A stretch of DNA of 64,000 bases from Sorex araneus (GCF_027595985.1 NC_073302.1:399945310-400009309); one strand, 5' to 3'; positions 25,157-35,600 are shown, counted from the stretch's first letter. A program made the numbers and translations. The notes: generated from the sequence alone by a model not told the origin.

Positions 25157-25320
25157 AGAGCCCGGCAAGCTACCAAGCTATCTTTCCTGCACAGCAGAGC
25201 CTAGCAAGCTACCCATGGTGTATTCAATATGCCAAAAACAGTAACAACAAGTTAATGGAGATGCTACTGGTGCCCACTCAAGGAAATCAATGAGAAATGG
25301 GATGACAGTGATACAGTATT
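25157..25320 (+). mobile_element. Type 2 SINE, 5'-truncated
   Basis: Begins agagcccggcaagctacc in the body and ends with the RTE-like tail and gtgatacagt. Confidence 0.85.
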
Positions 25321-26214
25321 ACTAAATATTGTACTATTACATGAACTTATAAGGTTCTACAGTTAATTTACTTTTAAAACCTTAAAATGAAAACTGTTTT
25401 CAATAATACAGAAAAATAAGTTTCTAATATATTATAACCAAAAATATTTTGTAATTTTTTTGTCTAATACATGTTTATGTTTAAGAAGCTTTTATGTTTA
25501 AGAAGGATTTTGACCTTCATCCAAAGTTAGAGCACTAGCAGCTGGAAATAGAGAAGCGAATCATATATAGTGAGACAAACACAGTATTCATTTTGATTTA
25601 TTAAATTAATTACATAAGCAACCCATAAACTGACATTGCCATAATGCTGTGGAACTTGCTTAAACAATTTAAGATAAGCCTCTGTATACTGAAGTTAAAA
25701 AATCAAAATATTCAGGAAAACCAATCAAAAAAGCCAACTAAATTTATAGCAGCTTCATTAACTTTTTTCTTCTATTTCCACATTTATTTATTTAAGTCTT
25801 CTAACTCTTCTCAGTAGAGCCACACTAGATTTGGTACTAAATGATTTAAATAGATATTCAAACAAACCCTTGAAATGGTAATATGCTGTAGTATATTTTT
25901 TAAACAAATTAAATTACTCACATTGCAAGCTTACCAAGTTCATAATGTTTTGGTAATATCCCCATAATTATAGCTTTACTAATCAAAACGGTGTCTCAGA
26001 ACTTCTCATTCATTATCTTTATTATCAATCTCCAGTTTGAATGTTCTTATTTTTATTTATGTCAGCAGGACTGTAGTTTAGCTTCTGTGTATGTTTTTAG
26101 GTACATAAATATTTTCCATCAAATCCTTCTTTTAAAAATAGTGCTTTTCATTATGTGCCTGGATGAGATTTCTGCAGTCTAATTTGCATTTTGGTTTGCA
26201 ACACTCAGTTCTAA
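25321..26214. other. AT-rich unique-looking DNA
   Basis: Contains a short tandem (tttatgtttaagaag twice, about 25473-25506). Nothing else recognised. Confidence 0.3.
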
Positions 26215-26375
26215 GTAGTCTCATCAGAATGCAGGGACCATGCCAGAGAGAAGCACCTGGCCTCAGTCCAGAACAGCACCTTTGCCAACCAGCTCTGCCG
26301 CAGACAAGGGGAGTTACACCTCACTGAAACTGGGGATGTGCTTGGAGACTGCCACAATCAGCTGAACGGTAAAAT
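26215..26375. other. GC-richer island, unclassified
   Basis: About 160 bp clearly richer in G and C than its surroundings, with words such as gagaagcacctggcctcagt and aaccagctctgccgcagaca. No SINE, L1 or LTR motif. One frame is open for only 32 codons from 26230. It could be an old retrocopy, an unknown repeat or a conserved element. Confidence 0.3.
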
Positions 26376-26623
26376 ATTTCAAATGTGTTGGAGGAAAACA
26401 ATGAACTATCAAGATGAACAAGATATCATTAAGATGCTCGATAGGCATTTCTTGACTAAGAAGATTTTAAACTTTGATTACTGTGAGTTCACCTTTGTCC
26501 ACAGGATATAAATGAATACCATTGTTTGGTAACAACATTGAAGAATATTGCTTTTTTCTCCAACTGGTTTTCTGGGAGATAGGGAGCAATAATATTATTT
26601 CAAGGGGAGAACTTTTGTTAAAC

Positions 26624-26655
26624 ATATATATACACACATATATATATATATTATC
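26624..26655. repeat. (TA)n-rich microsatellite
   Basis: Runs of atatat broken by acacac. Confidence 0.8.
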
Positions 26656-26869
26656 AGTAATCCAGCACAATGTTCAAAATTTAAACACACAAAACAATTT
26701 TATTCTAATATCCTGAGGTGAGTGTTTAGGAAGAAGTGCTTATAAAAACAGGTTTTCTTTTATGTTTTTTAAATAATAAACCATCACCTGGAACACTTTA
26801 CCCCCCTATATGTCTGTCTATATTTGGAGTAAATAGTTGGAGACAATAAAATTGAGCACTTTAATATTT

Positions 26870-27180
26870 TTTTTATTTTTGTTAATTTTAAGTTGCATGA
26901 TTTACAATTACTGTTACCAGTAAAGTTTCAGGCATATAACATTGTAACACATTAATTTCTCTCCTTCACCCCTGAAAATTTCCCCTTCTCTCATACTATT
27001 CACCTTCCATTATTTTTGGGTATTTGTTACTTCCTTACTACATCTTTTTACATCCCACATATGAGTGAGATCATATACTGTATCTGTCCCTCTCATCCTG
27101 GCTAACTTCACTTAGTATAATATTCTCTAGATCCATTTAGGTGACAGCAAATTGCATACTCCATATATTCTTATTGTTCT
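26870..27180 (-). mobile_element. LINE-1 fragment, old, antisense
   Basis: T-rich start, then the antisense ORF2-end words ccacatatgagtgagatcat, ctcatcctggctaacttcac and tctctagatccatttaggtg. Confidence 0.65.
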
Positions 27181-28398
27181 CAAACTTCTGATAGAAAAAT
27201 ATTTCCATAATTCATTAATCAAGTTTTATTTTTCTCAAATTTATTTCTAAAAGTTTTCCTTTGAGTGAGTAAAATAGCACTCACTATTACATAGCTAATG
27301 AGACTATACTTCAAGATCCATGGAGGGACAGGTAGTATAGAAAAATATAAATTGTCCTTGAATAAAACTTACCTTATAATTTTTTCTTAAAATAATTTCA
27401 TTTTGTATAAAAGCAAGTGTAATTTTTCTTTTTTTTCTCTTTCTGTTGCATTCTACCATCTTCTCTTCTATTTGTTTATAAAATCTTATCGTGTGTTAGC
27501 AAATGGTACTTATATTCATATATTACTTTGTGTATTTCTTTCTTATGGGCAACTATCCTTTTCCTCTACTTCTCTTTATTATGCTGTATTGTTTTCCATG
27601 TCAACTCCTTCCCATATATTCCTTAAGCTTTCACTCATATAAACCAAGAAAGAGAAATAATTCAAGTGATAAAACTTGTACCAATTTAAAATATTTGCCA
27701 CTAAATACTTGTATTATTGAGTGATCCTATCCAAATTAAAAACTCTACTTTTTGTTTTAAACATAAAAAGTTGAAATTTTTAAAAACTATGGTATGATTG
27801 ACAAACAGTGTTGCTTATCCCAAGACATTTCCTATAAAGAAATTTTATATGGGGAAAATTTACATCAAAAAATATACACATATATGCAGAAGATTATGTT
27901 ATACACAATATATACATATATCACAGGCTTAAAAATTCACTCTCCTCATTCTCCCATTTAGAATTTTTATTTTCTGAATTCATTTGCATTTAATCAAAAC
28001 TCTTGAGTAATGCACACAACGGTCTTAGTACAAAGTTGCTGTATTCTTACAGGCAAATTACTTACATAATCAGACAGGTTGCTTTGGTTCCACTGTAACA
28101 GTTTTGGATTAGAGAAAGTCTAGGTCCATTCACTTATGTTTATAGACTGAATCACAATTTGAAGTTATGTTATATCTCTGGGCAAGAATTAGACCCTTAT
28201 GCCTATCCCTGAATACACTTCTTAGAATTATTGCTTTTATTCATGCTCTTTCTTGGATCTGTGATGCATCCATTTCTCTGCTGAAACTTTTGTCAATTTA
28301 AGAATACTGTTTAATTATCCCTAATGTTTGACATTTTTCTTTTTCTTTCTCTTAAACTCCTACCAGAACATGGGATGTATTTATTTCCTTTCTATTCC
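27181..28398. other. AT-rich unique-looking DNA
   Basis: No recognised gene. Imperfect TA/CA runs at 27866-27922. Confidence 0.3.
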
Positions 28399-28403
28399 CC
28401 TAT

Positions 28404-28434
<31 letters not shown>

Positions 28435-28592
28435 GCTTTGGGAGTCACACCCAGTGATGCACAGGAGATACTCCTGGGTGTACAGTCAGGAATTACTCCT
28501 GCTCAGGGGACCATATGGGTTGCTGGGAATTGAATCTCGGTTGGCCACGTGCAAGGCAAATGCCCTACCCGCTGTGCTATTGATCTAGCCCC
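28399..28592 (-). mobile_element. Type 1 SINE with (TATT)n tail
   Basis: A (TATT)n stretch (28399-28434) stands where the antisense A-tail should be, followed by the full antisense SINE (gggagtcacacccagtgatg to gctattgatctagcccc). The tail has become a tetranucleotide microsatellite. Confidence 0.85.
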
Positions 28593-28705
28593 ATATTCCT
28601 CCTTTTAAAGAAAGGAACTGGTTGACAGAAATTACAGTGGGGATGGAGGTGGGAGTGGTACCTACTGAAATTCAGTTTTCAATAAGTTAATAAGTGAATT
28701 TTAGT

Positions 28706-28873
28706 ATCACTGTATCACTGCTGTCCTGTTGCTCATCAATTTGCTCGAGTGGGTGCCAGTAACGTCTCATTTGTTCTTGTCGCATTCAGGGTTAGGGGAA
28801 TGAAGCCCATAATTGTTACTATTTTTGGCATATTGAATACGCCACAGGTCGCTTGCCAGGTTCTGCCGTGCAA
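28706..28873 (-). mobile_element. Type 2 SINE variant with longer RTE-derived tail
   Basis: A 10-bp repeat, gaattttagt, flanks it at 28696-28705 and 28874-28883, so both ends are defined. Read on the minus strand: body from tgcacggcagaacctggc, then the usual agtaacaa. Instead of the normal acaatggaga words come about 45 bp that resemble the RTE LINE just upstream of its terminal 45 bp (compare 32124-32155), and then the shared RTE-like tail. The tRNA head is absent (5'-truncated). It looks like a SINE/RTE chimera with a longer LINE tail than standard type 2. Confidence 0.8.
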
Positions 28874-28883
28874 GAATTTTAGT

Positions 28884-29316
28884 TACTAATTAAAATAATC
28901 AAAAATTATAACAGTTATTTTCTCAAATTTTCTTCTTATAGTTTCTTGTTTTACTGGACATAATTTAACATTAATGTATGATATTGCACTCCAGTTCCTG
29001 TCAGCTACATAATTTTTACTTTCTGGTTAAAAATAGATCATTTTCACATATTTAAGTCATTTAAAAAAATGCTTTAAAGATAGTATATATGCATTGAATC
29101 CTTGAGTTCATGTATTTTTCTTTATAAGAACATGAGGGCACTTTATATTATTAATTAAAATAAGTTATTCATATTACTTAAAATCATATGGTTTATATTC
29201 TTACTCAGGAAGAAGTCTTGCCAAAGAAAACTCTTTTAGTGAGGTTAATAAATTAATAGTATTTAAGTTATTGTTTAAAATAACTTATTAATTATTTAGA
29301 CTTAATATCCTTAGAT
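28884..29316. other. AT-rich unique-looking DNA
   Basis: No recognised feature. Confidence 0.3.
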
Positions 29317-29324
29317 ATATATGA

Positions 29325-29571
29325 GACTGGAGTGCTAATACAGCGGGTAAGGCATTTGCCTTGCACAAGGCCAACCAGGGTTTGATTCCTCTGTTCCTCT
29401 CAGAGATCCTGGCGAGCTACAAAGAGTATCCCACCTGCACGGCAGAGCCTAGCAAGTTACCCGTGACGTATTTGATATACCAAATACAGTAACAACAAGT
29501 CTTACAATGGAGACATTACTGGTGCCCGCTCGAGCAAGTTGATGAACAGTGGAATGACAGTGCTACAGTGC
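29325..29571 (+). mobile_element. Type 2 SINE, full length, with TSD
   Basis: tRNA head (actggagtgctaatacagcg, B-box-like gggtttgattcc), body, RTE-like tail (tgcccgctcgagcaagttga) and a gtgctacagtg end. The 8-bp repeat atatatga flanks it at 29317-29324 and 29572-29579, extendable to 11 bp with one mismatch. It lies a few bases from the left end of the RTE LINE. Confidence 0.9.
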
Positions 29572-29728
29572 ATATATGAAACAAATATTCTCAGAATAAG
29601 AACCGAATCAGGCAGATTGGGCAATAGTTGCCAATGTTGTGGATGTCTCCCTTCTTGTACAACAGAACGGTCCTACTGGTTTTCCACTGTGATGGAACCT
29701 TGCATTCAGACAGGCAGAGTGTGAAGAG

Positions 29729-30459
29729 TCAGACCAGTGTATTGATGAGTACTGGCGGCAGATTCTTCAGGTTTTCGGGTCTGACCTTGTCCAGACCAGG
29801 TGCTGTATGCGTCTTTACCAACGAAATGGCGTGTCGGATTTTGGAAGGGAGGACTTTAGGAATGACATATCCATCCTGTGGAATTTGGTGTGTGGGCAGG
29901 TGGACATGGCTGTCAAAGAGATCCGAGTAGAAGTCGTGAATAATTTTCTCCATTGCCTTCTCGAGGATGCGATAGATCCATCGGGATGTCAGAGGGCAGT
30001 CATCTTGGTCTTGTAGTTGGCGAAGGACAGGCGAGCGTTGCGAATACTTTTCCTGGCTTCTGCTGTACTGGCCAACACTGCTGCTCTTCTCTCTTTGAGG
30101 TCTTCCTTTATCACGACTCTGCACAGCTTTGTGAGCTCGGACGTTAGCTTGTGGTTGCCTGAGGCTTGCGCCAAACCATGTTGACAAATGAGCTCGAGAG
30201 TTTCCGAAGACAGGCATCTGTCTGTGGCTTTTTCACTCTCGGCATTCATTGCACAGTCATGGAGGTGCTGAACCAGTCGATCATATTCCTTATTGATGTT
30301 GTCAAGGACAGCATCTTCCCACGTTGCTGCGATAGAGCCAAAGAGCTCCCAATTGGTGCTCATTCCAGGAGTTGCCTTCTTTGACTTCAATTTTGCAGAC
30401 CTTTCTCCCCACTCTGTGAAGTAGAATTTTGTAGGAAGGAGACTGTGGTCCGATCCCAT
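29729..30459 (-). pseudogene. RTE polyprotein linker between endonuclease and RT
   Basis: Two overlapping open frames (156 codons from 30459 and 162 codons from 30217) together cover the linker. The first carries EYDRLVQHLHDCAMNAES and LSSETLELI; the second carries EKIIHDFYSDLFDSHVHLP, the start of the RT N-terminal region, and HTAPGLDKVRPENLK, matching the conserved APGPD box with P changed to L. One frameshift near 30000 separates them. Few lesions in 730 bp imply a moderately young copy. Confidence 0.8.
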
Positions 30460-30892
30460 TTGGAATTTTGGGACAACAGTGGCATTGGTCAGGCAAAACC
30501 TTCCATTGTATATGATGGGTCAATTTCATTGTGGAACTCCCATGTGCAGTGTTTAGTTTGGCCTTCTGGAAATATAGTTACCATGGATGGTTTTGGTCAA
30601 CATGAAGAATTCAGACTGTCTCTCACCCTGATCATTTCATTCTAGGCCATGAGTCCCAATGTGGAATTCTTAGGGCAACCTTCTTGGACCTATCTTGGCA
30701 TTAAAATCACCAACAATGGTCTTGTAGAACGTGTGGTCTTCTTTATAGAACTTCTCCAGTTCCATGTAGAACCTCTCAATTTATTGTTCACAGTAGTTGG
30801 ATATTGCTGTGTAGACAATGAAGATAGAAACTGCAGGCAGTGAGCCACATCTATTCAAGTGTAATCGTCCGATTCGTGTTGTTAGGCATTCG
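30240..30892 (-). pseudogene. RTE endonuclease (APE-type) remnant
   Basis: Translation of the minus strand gives, in order, LTTRIGRL, a VYTAISNY word corresponding to the family's VYAPTSN, then GDFNAKIG (30690-30712), a stretch ending GTHGLE, and GSDHSLL (about 30440-30459). GDFNAKIG and SDH are core metal-binding and catalytic motifs of apurinic-type endonucleases in non-LTR elements; this domain nicks target DNA to prime reverse transcription. The N-terminal part of the domain is missing, since the inverted segment starts inside it. In-frame stops and frame breaks show it is dead. Confidence 0.8.
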
Positions 30893-31786
30893 AATAACAA
30901 GAATGGAGACATCCATGAAATCAGCAATTATTGCCCTATCTGCCTTTGAGTCATGCTGAATAGAATAGGCAGAACACTAGATGAAGGAAAACAATGCAAG
31001 CAAGCCGTGGTGTGAAGAGGATTCAGCACGATAGACCGTATCCACACAGTAACCAAACTCATTGAAGTTTCGCGAGAGTTCAAGATGCCACTCTGTCTAA
31101 CATTCATCGACTTAAAGAAGGCCTTCAATTCTGTTGAGACTGAAGAGGTCATCGAAGCCCTAGCCAAACAGGGCGTTCAAACCCAATATATCAAAATCCT
31201 CTGTGAGCTGTATTGTGGATTCACCACCAGGATCTCACCATTCTACAAGGAAGCGATCATTGATGTAAAGAGAGGGGTGCAGCAGGGTGATACCATTTCA
31301 CCGAAACTCTTCAGTGCCACCTTCGAGAACATCATGTAATGACTGGAATGGGAAGGAATGGGAGTGAAGATAGACAGTCGGCAACTACACCACCTTCGCT
31401 TTGCTGATGACATTTTTCTCATAACTACAAACATTAGCCAAGTGGCACAAATGCTGGCCAACATTGACCACGAGTGTGGAAAGGTTAGATTGCAGCTTAA
31501 TCTCAACAAGATGATGCTCATGAAAAACGAATTAGTCCCTGAAGCTCCATTTGCTCTCAATGGAACAAACATCTCCGAATGCAGCAGCTATGTGTATCTG
31601 GGTCAAGAAATCAACATGAGGAACGACTTGGTGCCAGAACTGCGCAGGAGGAAGAGAGCAGCGCGGAATGCCTTCAAGAGCATTGAAGAAGTGGTTAAGA
31701 GGACAAAGAACCTCTGGCTCCAGGCACATCTTTTCGATACCATTGTTCTTCCTGCATTAACATATGCCTGGGCCCTACGCAAATAG
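30893..31786 (+). pseudogene. RTE reverse transcriptase domain remnant
   Basis: Same reading frame throughout from 31085. PLCLTFIDLKKAFNSVETE is RT motif A with its catalytic Asp (FIDLKKAF), QQGDTISPKLF (about 31279-31311) is the fingers/palm motif B, and RFADDIF (FADD at 31400-31411) is the catalytic motif C, intact. ISECSSYVYLGQEINM and the thumb region LRRRKRAARNAFKSIEEVVK follow. Tandem stops at 31337-31342 and a small deletion near 30950 (about 30 bp compared with 48290-48400) inactivate it. The enzyme would copy its own RNA at the nicked target. Confidence 0.9.
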
Positions 31787-32210
31787 GATGAGAATGCTAT
31801 TAGGGTATCCCAAAGAGGAATCGAAAGAGCTATGCTGGGAATATCATGTCTCACTCAAGTGAGAGAAGGAATCCGGAGTTCTGACCTCCATCGATGGTCA
31901 AAAATCAGGGATGCTGTCTCGTTTGCCAAGACATCAAAAATCAGATAGGCCGATCATGTAATGTGATTCAGAGACAACCGTTGGACAAGAGCTGTTACAG
32001 ACTGGATTCCACAGGACATCAGAAGACCTCATGGCCACCCTCCAACTAGATGGTCAGATTTCTTCGTCAAATTTCTGAGTGAATGATTTGAGGCTCTTTC
32101 TGTTCCTGGATGAGCAGGTATCATTGGGCTACACTAGCTCACGACAGGGACAAATGGAAATGTTACTGGCGCTCGCTCAAGCAAATCGAAGATCAACAGG
32201 ACTACAAGTG
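31787..32210 (+). pseudogene. RTE C-terminal region and 3' end
   Basis: After a stop at 31784-31786 the frame continues with VSQRGIERAMLGIS, TQVREGIRSSDLH, RWTRAVTDWIP and PPTRWSDFFVK, the conserved RTE C-terminus. A short 3' part follows, ending gttactggcgctcgctcaag and actacaagtgac. The final bases from about 32158 resemble the 3' tail of the type 2 SINEs, and there is no poly(A). Confidence 0.85.
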
Positions 32211-32216
32211 ACAAAT

Positions 32217-32283
32217 GATATATACATACATACTTATGTATAAGGTCATATATAAAATATATAATATATATATTTATTGTATT
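32217..32283. repeat. (TA)n-rich microsatellite
   Basis: Imperfect atatat/acatac runs directly after the RTE 3' end. Confidence 0.75.
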
Positions 32284-33112
32284 ATTCTTTATATAATCTA
32301 ATTTATATGAAATGATTTATAAAGTTTCCTTTATGTCAACCTTATTTAATTTCATGTCTATGTCCACTATAACTTTAAACATTTTTAGGATTTGAGCATA
32401 ATTTGAACTATAATTTTTAATAAACTTTAAGTATCTTCTTCTCTTTTATTTTTGTATTCATTTCCAGTACCTGTCTCATGCACATCATATCATTTTAATG
32501 TCTGTAACAAAGTACAAAATAAAACCCATAGATTTAAATAACCAGTGTACCAAATATTTTTGAACAAAAGTTAATCAAGGCAAAAGTGGCATTGATTCAG
32601 AACATTTTTCCTGCAGTCTGAGATAAGCTATTTAAATAGCATTTTAATTATTTCTGAAAAGTTGGCTTACTAGCTGAGAATAAGCTTGGTAAAAATAGTA
32701 CCATGAAAACTAAATGCAATACTATCAAACAATTTGTTGCAAATGACATCTCATTTTATGCTCACAAGTTAATCAATATGTGATTAGTCATGCACTGATG
32801 TTCAAGACAGACTATCTATCATCTTAACCAGAGATGCTATTTGATGCAAAATGTTGAATACTGATAATTATTTACTTCTACATGCTTCAAAATGAGTATA
32901 TCTAACTAGGTATAGAATATATTTGTTTAATGCTGAAAAACAACAAGCTGATATCTCTTAGGAAGAAATAAGTGATAGTGGATTAAACATCTAAGGAAAT
33001 TAATGAAACAGAGATCAAAGAAAATAAAATCAAATGCAGATGAACACTTATCTCAGAATTAATGAGAAAACAGAGTGTAATTGAGAACAGCTAAGAAAAA
33101 AAAACAGGAAAG
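32284..33112. other. AT-rich unique-looking DNA
   Basis: No recognised feature. Confidence 0.3.
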
Positions 33113-33162
33113 AGAGAGAGAGAAAGAGAGGGAAGGAGTGAGAGAGATGAGAGAGAGAGAGT
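33113..33162. repeat. (GA)n microsatellite
   Basis: About 50 bp of gagaga with interruptions, preceded by an A-run. Confidence 0.9.
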
Positions 33163-33234
33163 GCTAAGGTGATTCATTTATTAAAAAGATTTCAAAAGAA
33201 ATTACTATACACCATACCACCAAAGTAATGTCTC

Positions 33235-33500
33235 ATGTCTCATAGTTAGATATTTGGATTGTTTCCCATTGTACTGTGTTGCATTGAACATGGATGTGCA
33301 TATACCTGTTTGAGTTAATGCTTTTGTTTTGGGGGACTAGATGCTTAGAAGTGGTATTAGTGGGTCAATGAACATGCTCTCCATAGCTGTTGAACCAGAA
33401 GACATTCCCATGAACAGTTCTTTACCTGATCAGGGCACCCCTGCCATGCCAATACTGGTTGCTTTTAGTCTTTTTTGATATAAGCTATTCTCATTTATGT
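33235..33500 (-). mobile_element. LINE-1 ORF2 fragment, old, antisense
   Basis: tttggattgtttcccattgt, tgtgttgcattgaacatgga and agaagtggtattagtgggtc are diverged antisense words of the same ORF2 region as 15900-16040. Confidence 0.65.
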
Positions 33501-33605
33501 ATTGAAATCTATAACTATACTAATCCCAATATATTTCTGTTGCATAAATATCTCTAAAACTCCGTTAAATAATTTAATAAGTATATTTGAAGTGTTTCCA
33601 GTTCT

Positions 33606-33828
33606 GTTGGGCATTTGTCTTGCACTTGGTTGCCCTGGGTTCGATTCCTCCATCCCTCTCAAAGAGCCCCACAAGCTACTGAGAGTATCCTACCCGCACG
33701 ACAGAGCCTGGCAAGCTACCTGTGGCGTATTCCATATGCCAAAAAGAGTAACAATTCTCACAATGGAAACGTTACTGGTGCCCACTCGAGCAAATCAATG
33801 AACAATGTAATGACGGTGCTACAGTGTT
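33606..33828 (+). mobile_element. Type 2 SINE, nearly full length
   Basis: Lacks about 25 bp of the tRNA head but keeps an exact B box (ggttcgattcc), the body and the RTE-like tail (tgcccactcgagcaaatcaa) ending ggtgctacagtg. Confidence 0.9.
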
Positions 33829-34444
33829 GGGTTTAATGATATATTATTTTAAGTATCTTATCTCAGCGTCTCAACTAAAATTCACGTAAAGTTATTTTCT
33901 TTTTAGGAGTTGAAATTATTTCCCTATATAATTTGTATTCAAAATTATATTTAAAATATGCATATATATTTGTTATAAATTTTTAACTCATTTATCATTT
34001 TACTCCTTACAGATATTTTTCAGTAGTAAATGATGCTTTCCATAGCTATAAGTGTCTCCTCTACCTTGAAAAGTGCCACCAATCCTTGAGTCCTTGTATT
34101 TGGTTTCCGCTCACTTTGATCTATGTCCTTTATCTCAATGGAACCATTGACTGGAAAAATTTCATTATAAAATCAACATAATTTTACTTCAAAGTGAGTT
34201 TCATCACTGTATCAAATATAAAGAAATATAACTCTTGCACTTCCCACCTTTCTTACTCTCTTTCAAATTCTAATTCCAGTTCTAAATTCTCTACAGAAAA
34301 AATTCCCAATTAATGCTATCTTTCTTATTTGTATGCTTTTGGCAGTAGCAATTTGCATATTGATTGGAAGTTAGCATATATAGTCATTGAGTACTGTTTC
34401 ATGGACCTAACATTTAATTTAGTTTCCTGTGTAAAAATGAATTA
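33829..34444. other. AT-rich unique-looking DNA
   Basis: No recognised feature. Confidence 0.3.
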
Positions 34445-34610
34445 ACATAGCAGACCAGAGGCAGCTATCTTTAGAAGAACTTACTTGCAAGGGTGGCCTT
34501 TGGCTGGCATCTGGAAATTTGGCATTAGACTACCCCTTCACCGGTAAGGGTGACTCACTGAGTGGATATGGTTTATACAGATATCATGATGTATGGTGTG
34601 TACTTTCTTT
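34445..34610. mobile_element. Possible ancient ERVL-type LTR fragment
   Basis: Words such as gaacttacttgcaagggtgg, cctttggctggcatctgg and gtgactcactgagtgg remind me of an old mammalian LTR consensus of MLT2/ERVL type. This is from memory only, and no LTR ends are visible. Confidence 0.35.
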
Positions 34611-34741
34611 TCTTTTAAAATTCTAGAGTTTAAGAACAAAATAGGCAGACAGTGACTATATTACCAGCCCAAATAAAATTTTTAGATGCTAAATCTCTAC
34701 TGGACTAACTGGGGGTAGTATCATTCCATTGCTGCTGCACT

Positions 34742-34915
34742 TTTTCTTTGGTTTTCTTTTTCTTTTTAGGCCACATATGGCTGTACTTAGGGCTTCTGCA
34801 CTCAGAGATCACTCCTTGTGAGGTTTGGGGATTTCCTTGGGGTACCCAGGATTGAACCCTGGTAGGTCATATTCAGAACAAATGTCTGACATAATGTACC
34901 ATCTCACCAAACCCT
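34742..34915 (-). mobile_element. Type 1 SINE, diverged
   Basis: T-rich start, ggccacatatggctgtactt, ctgcactcagagatcactcc and attgaaccctggtaggtcat are antisense type 1. Confidence 0.75.
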
Positions 34916-34969
34916 GCAGCTGAGATTTTATTGCTAGATAAAAAGCATATTCAAATATGCCTCATTCCA

Positions 34970-35587
34970 CTCTCCACCCAGATAAGACCCTGAGTGGCTG
35001 CACACGAAGTCTCTTCTGCTCCTAGAAGACCACAATCCCTGAGGCCCATTAACTACTTTGGGAACCAAGAGGCTTCTTGCAGAATTGCCTCTAGACTGTG
35101 AACTAAGCTACAGCCCCATGCTGCCCTGGGAGGGGAAAGGTTTTTCTCTCTCGGTCTTTCCTTTCTCCAGTGGTGTGGTGACTGGAGCCCACTAACGGAG
35201 GTACAAGCTTGCAGTGACGTGACTTCTGCAGAGATTTATCTGGACTTAATTACTAAAATACCTGAAATCCAAGACCTCATATGCTCTTCATTCTCAGCAA
35301 TGGAAAACAAATTATCAAATGATGCCTTTTTGGCGGGTTCGATTATTGGGGGGAAATTCCAAATAATAATAACTGTCGAAATATTGAGTGTAATCAAAGT
35401 AAAGAGAGAGTAAAGTGAAAATCATCAGTCACATGGGGGGAGTGGGTGGGATGGGAGGTATACTGGGGTTCTTGGTGGTGGAACATGTGCACTGGTGAAG
35501 GGATGAGTGTTTGATCATTGTATGACTGAACTTAACCCCGAAAGCTTTGTAACTTTTCTCATGGTGATTCAATTAAAAAAAAAATAC
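34970..35587 (+). mobile_element. L1-tailed composite non-autonomous element with 13-bp TSD
   Basis: The repeat atgcctcattcca occurs at 34957-34969 and 35588-35600, fixing a 618-bp insertion. The last ~165 bp (from about 35425) are an L1-type 3' UTR: G-rich tract, ttcttggtggtggaacatgt, cattgtatgactgaac, ctttgtaac and an A-run. The first ~450 bp do not resemble the L1 ORF2 that should precede that UTR and include a 64-codon open frame (35219-35413) of unknown identity. The junction words (aatcaaagtaaagagagagt) recur at 42900, so this is a repeated design. It could be an internally deleted or spliced L1, or a composite SVA-like element. Confidence 0.75.
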
Positions 35588-35600
35588 ATGCCTCATTCCA

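Larger units (their letters stand above)
29587..32210. mobile_element. RTE-clade LINE with inverted 5' half
   Basis: A 2.6-kb non-LTR retrotransposon of the RTE clade, by the layout of its endonuclease and reverse transcriptase motifs. It resembles the family I recall as RTE1_Sar. Segment 29587-30892 lies on the minus strand and covers the endonuclease to the start of the RT domain. Segment 30893-32210 lies on the plus strand and continues from the start of RT to the 3' end. The two overlap by only about 40-50 bp of element sequence. Short repeats acaaat at 29581-29586 and 32211-32216 may be the TSD. The layout fits a single insertion with a twin-priming type of inversion. Two independent copies are the alternative. 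Confidence 0.85.

Noticed and set aside
28384-28434. Tandem tetranucleotides as part of a CRISPR-like or regulatory array
   Set aside because: It is a (TATT)n expansion of a SINE A-tail in a mammalian genome; there are no spacers.
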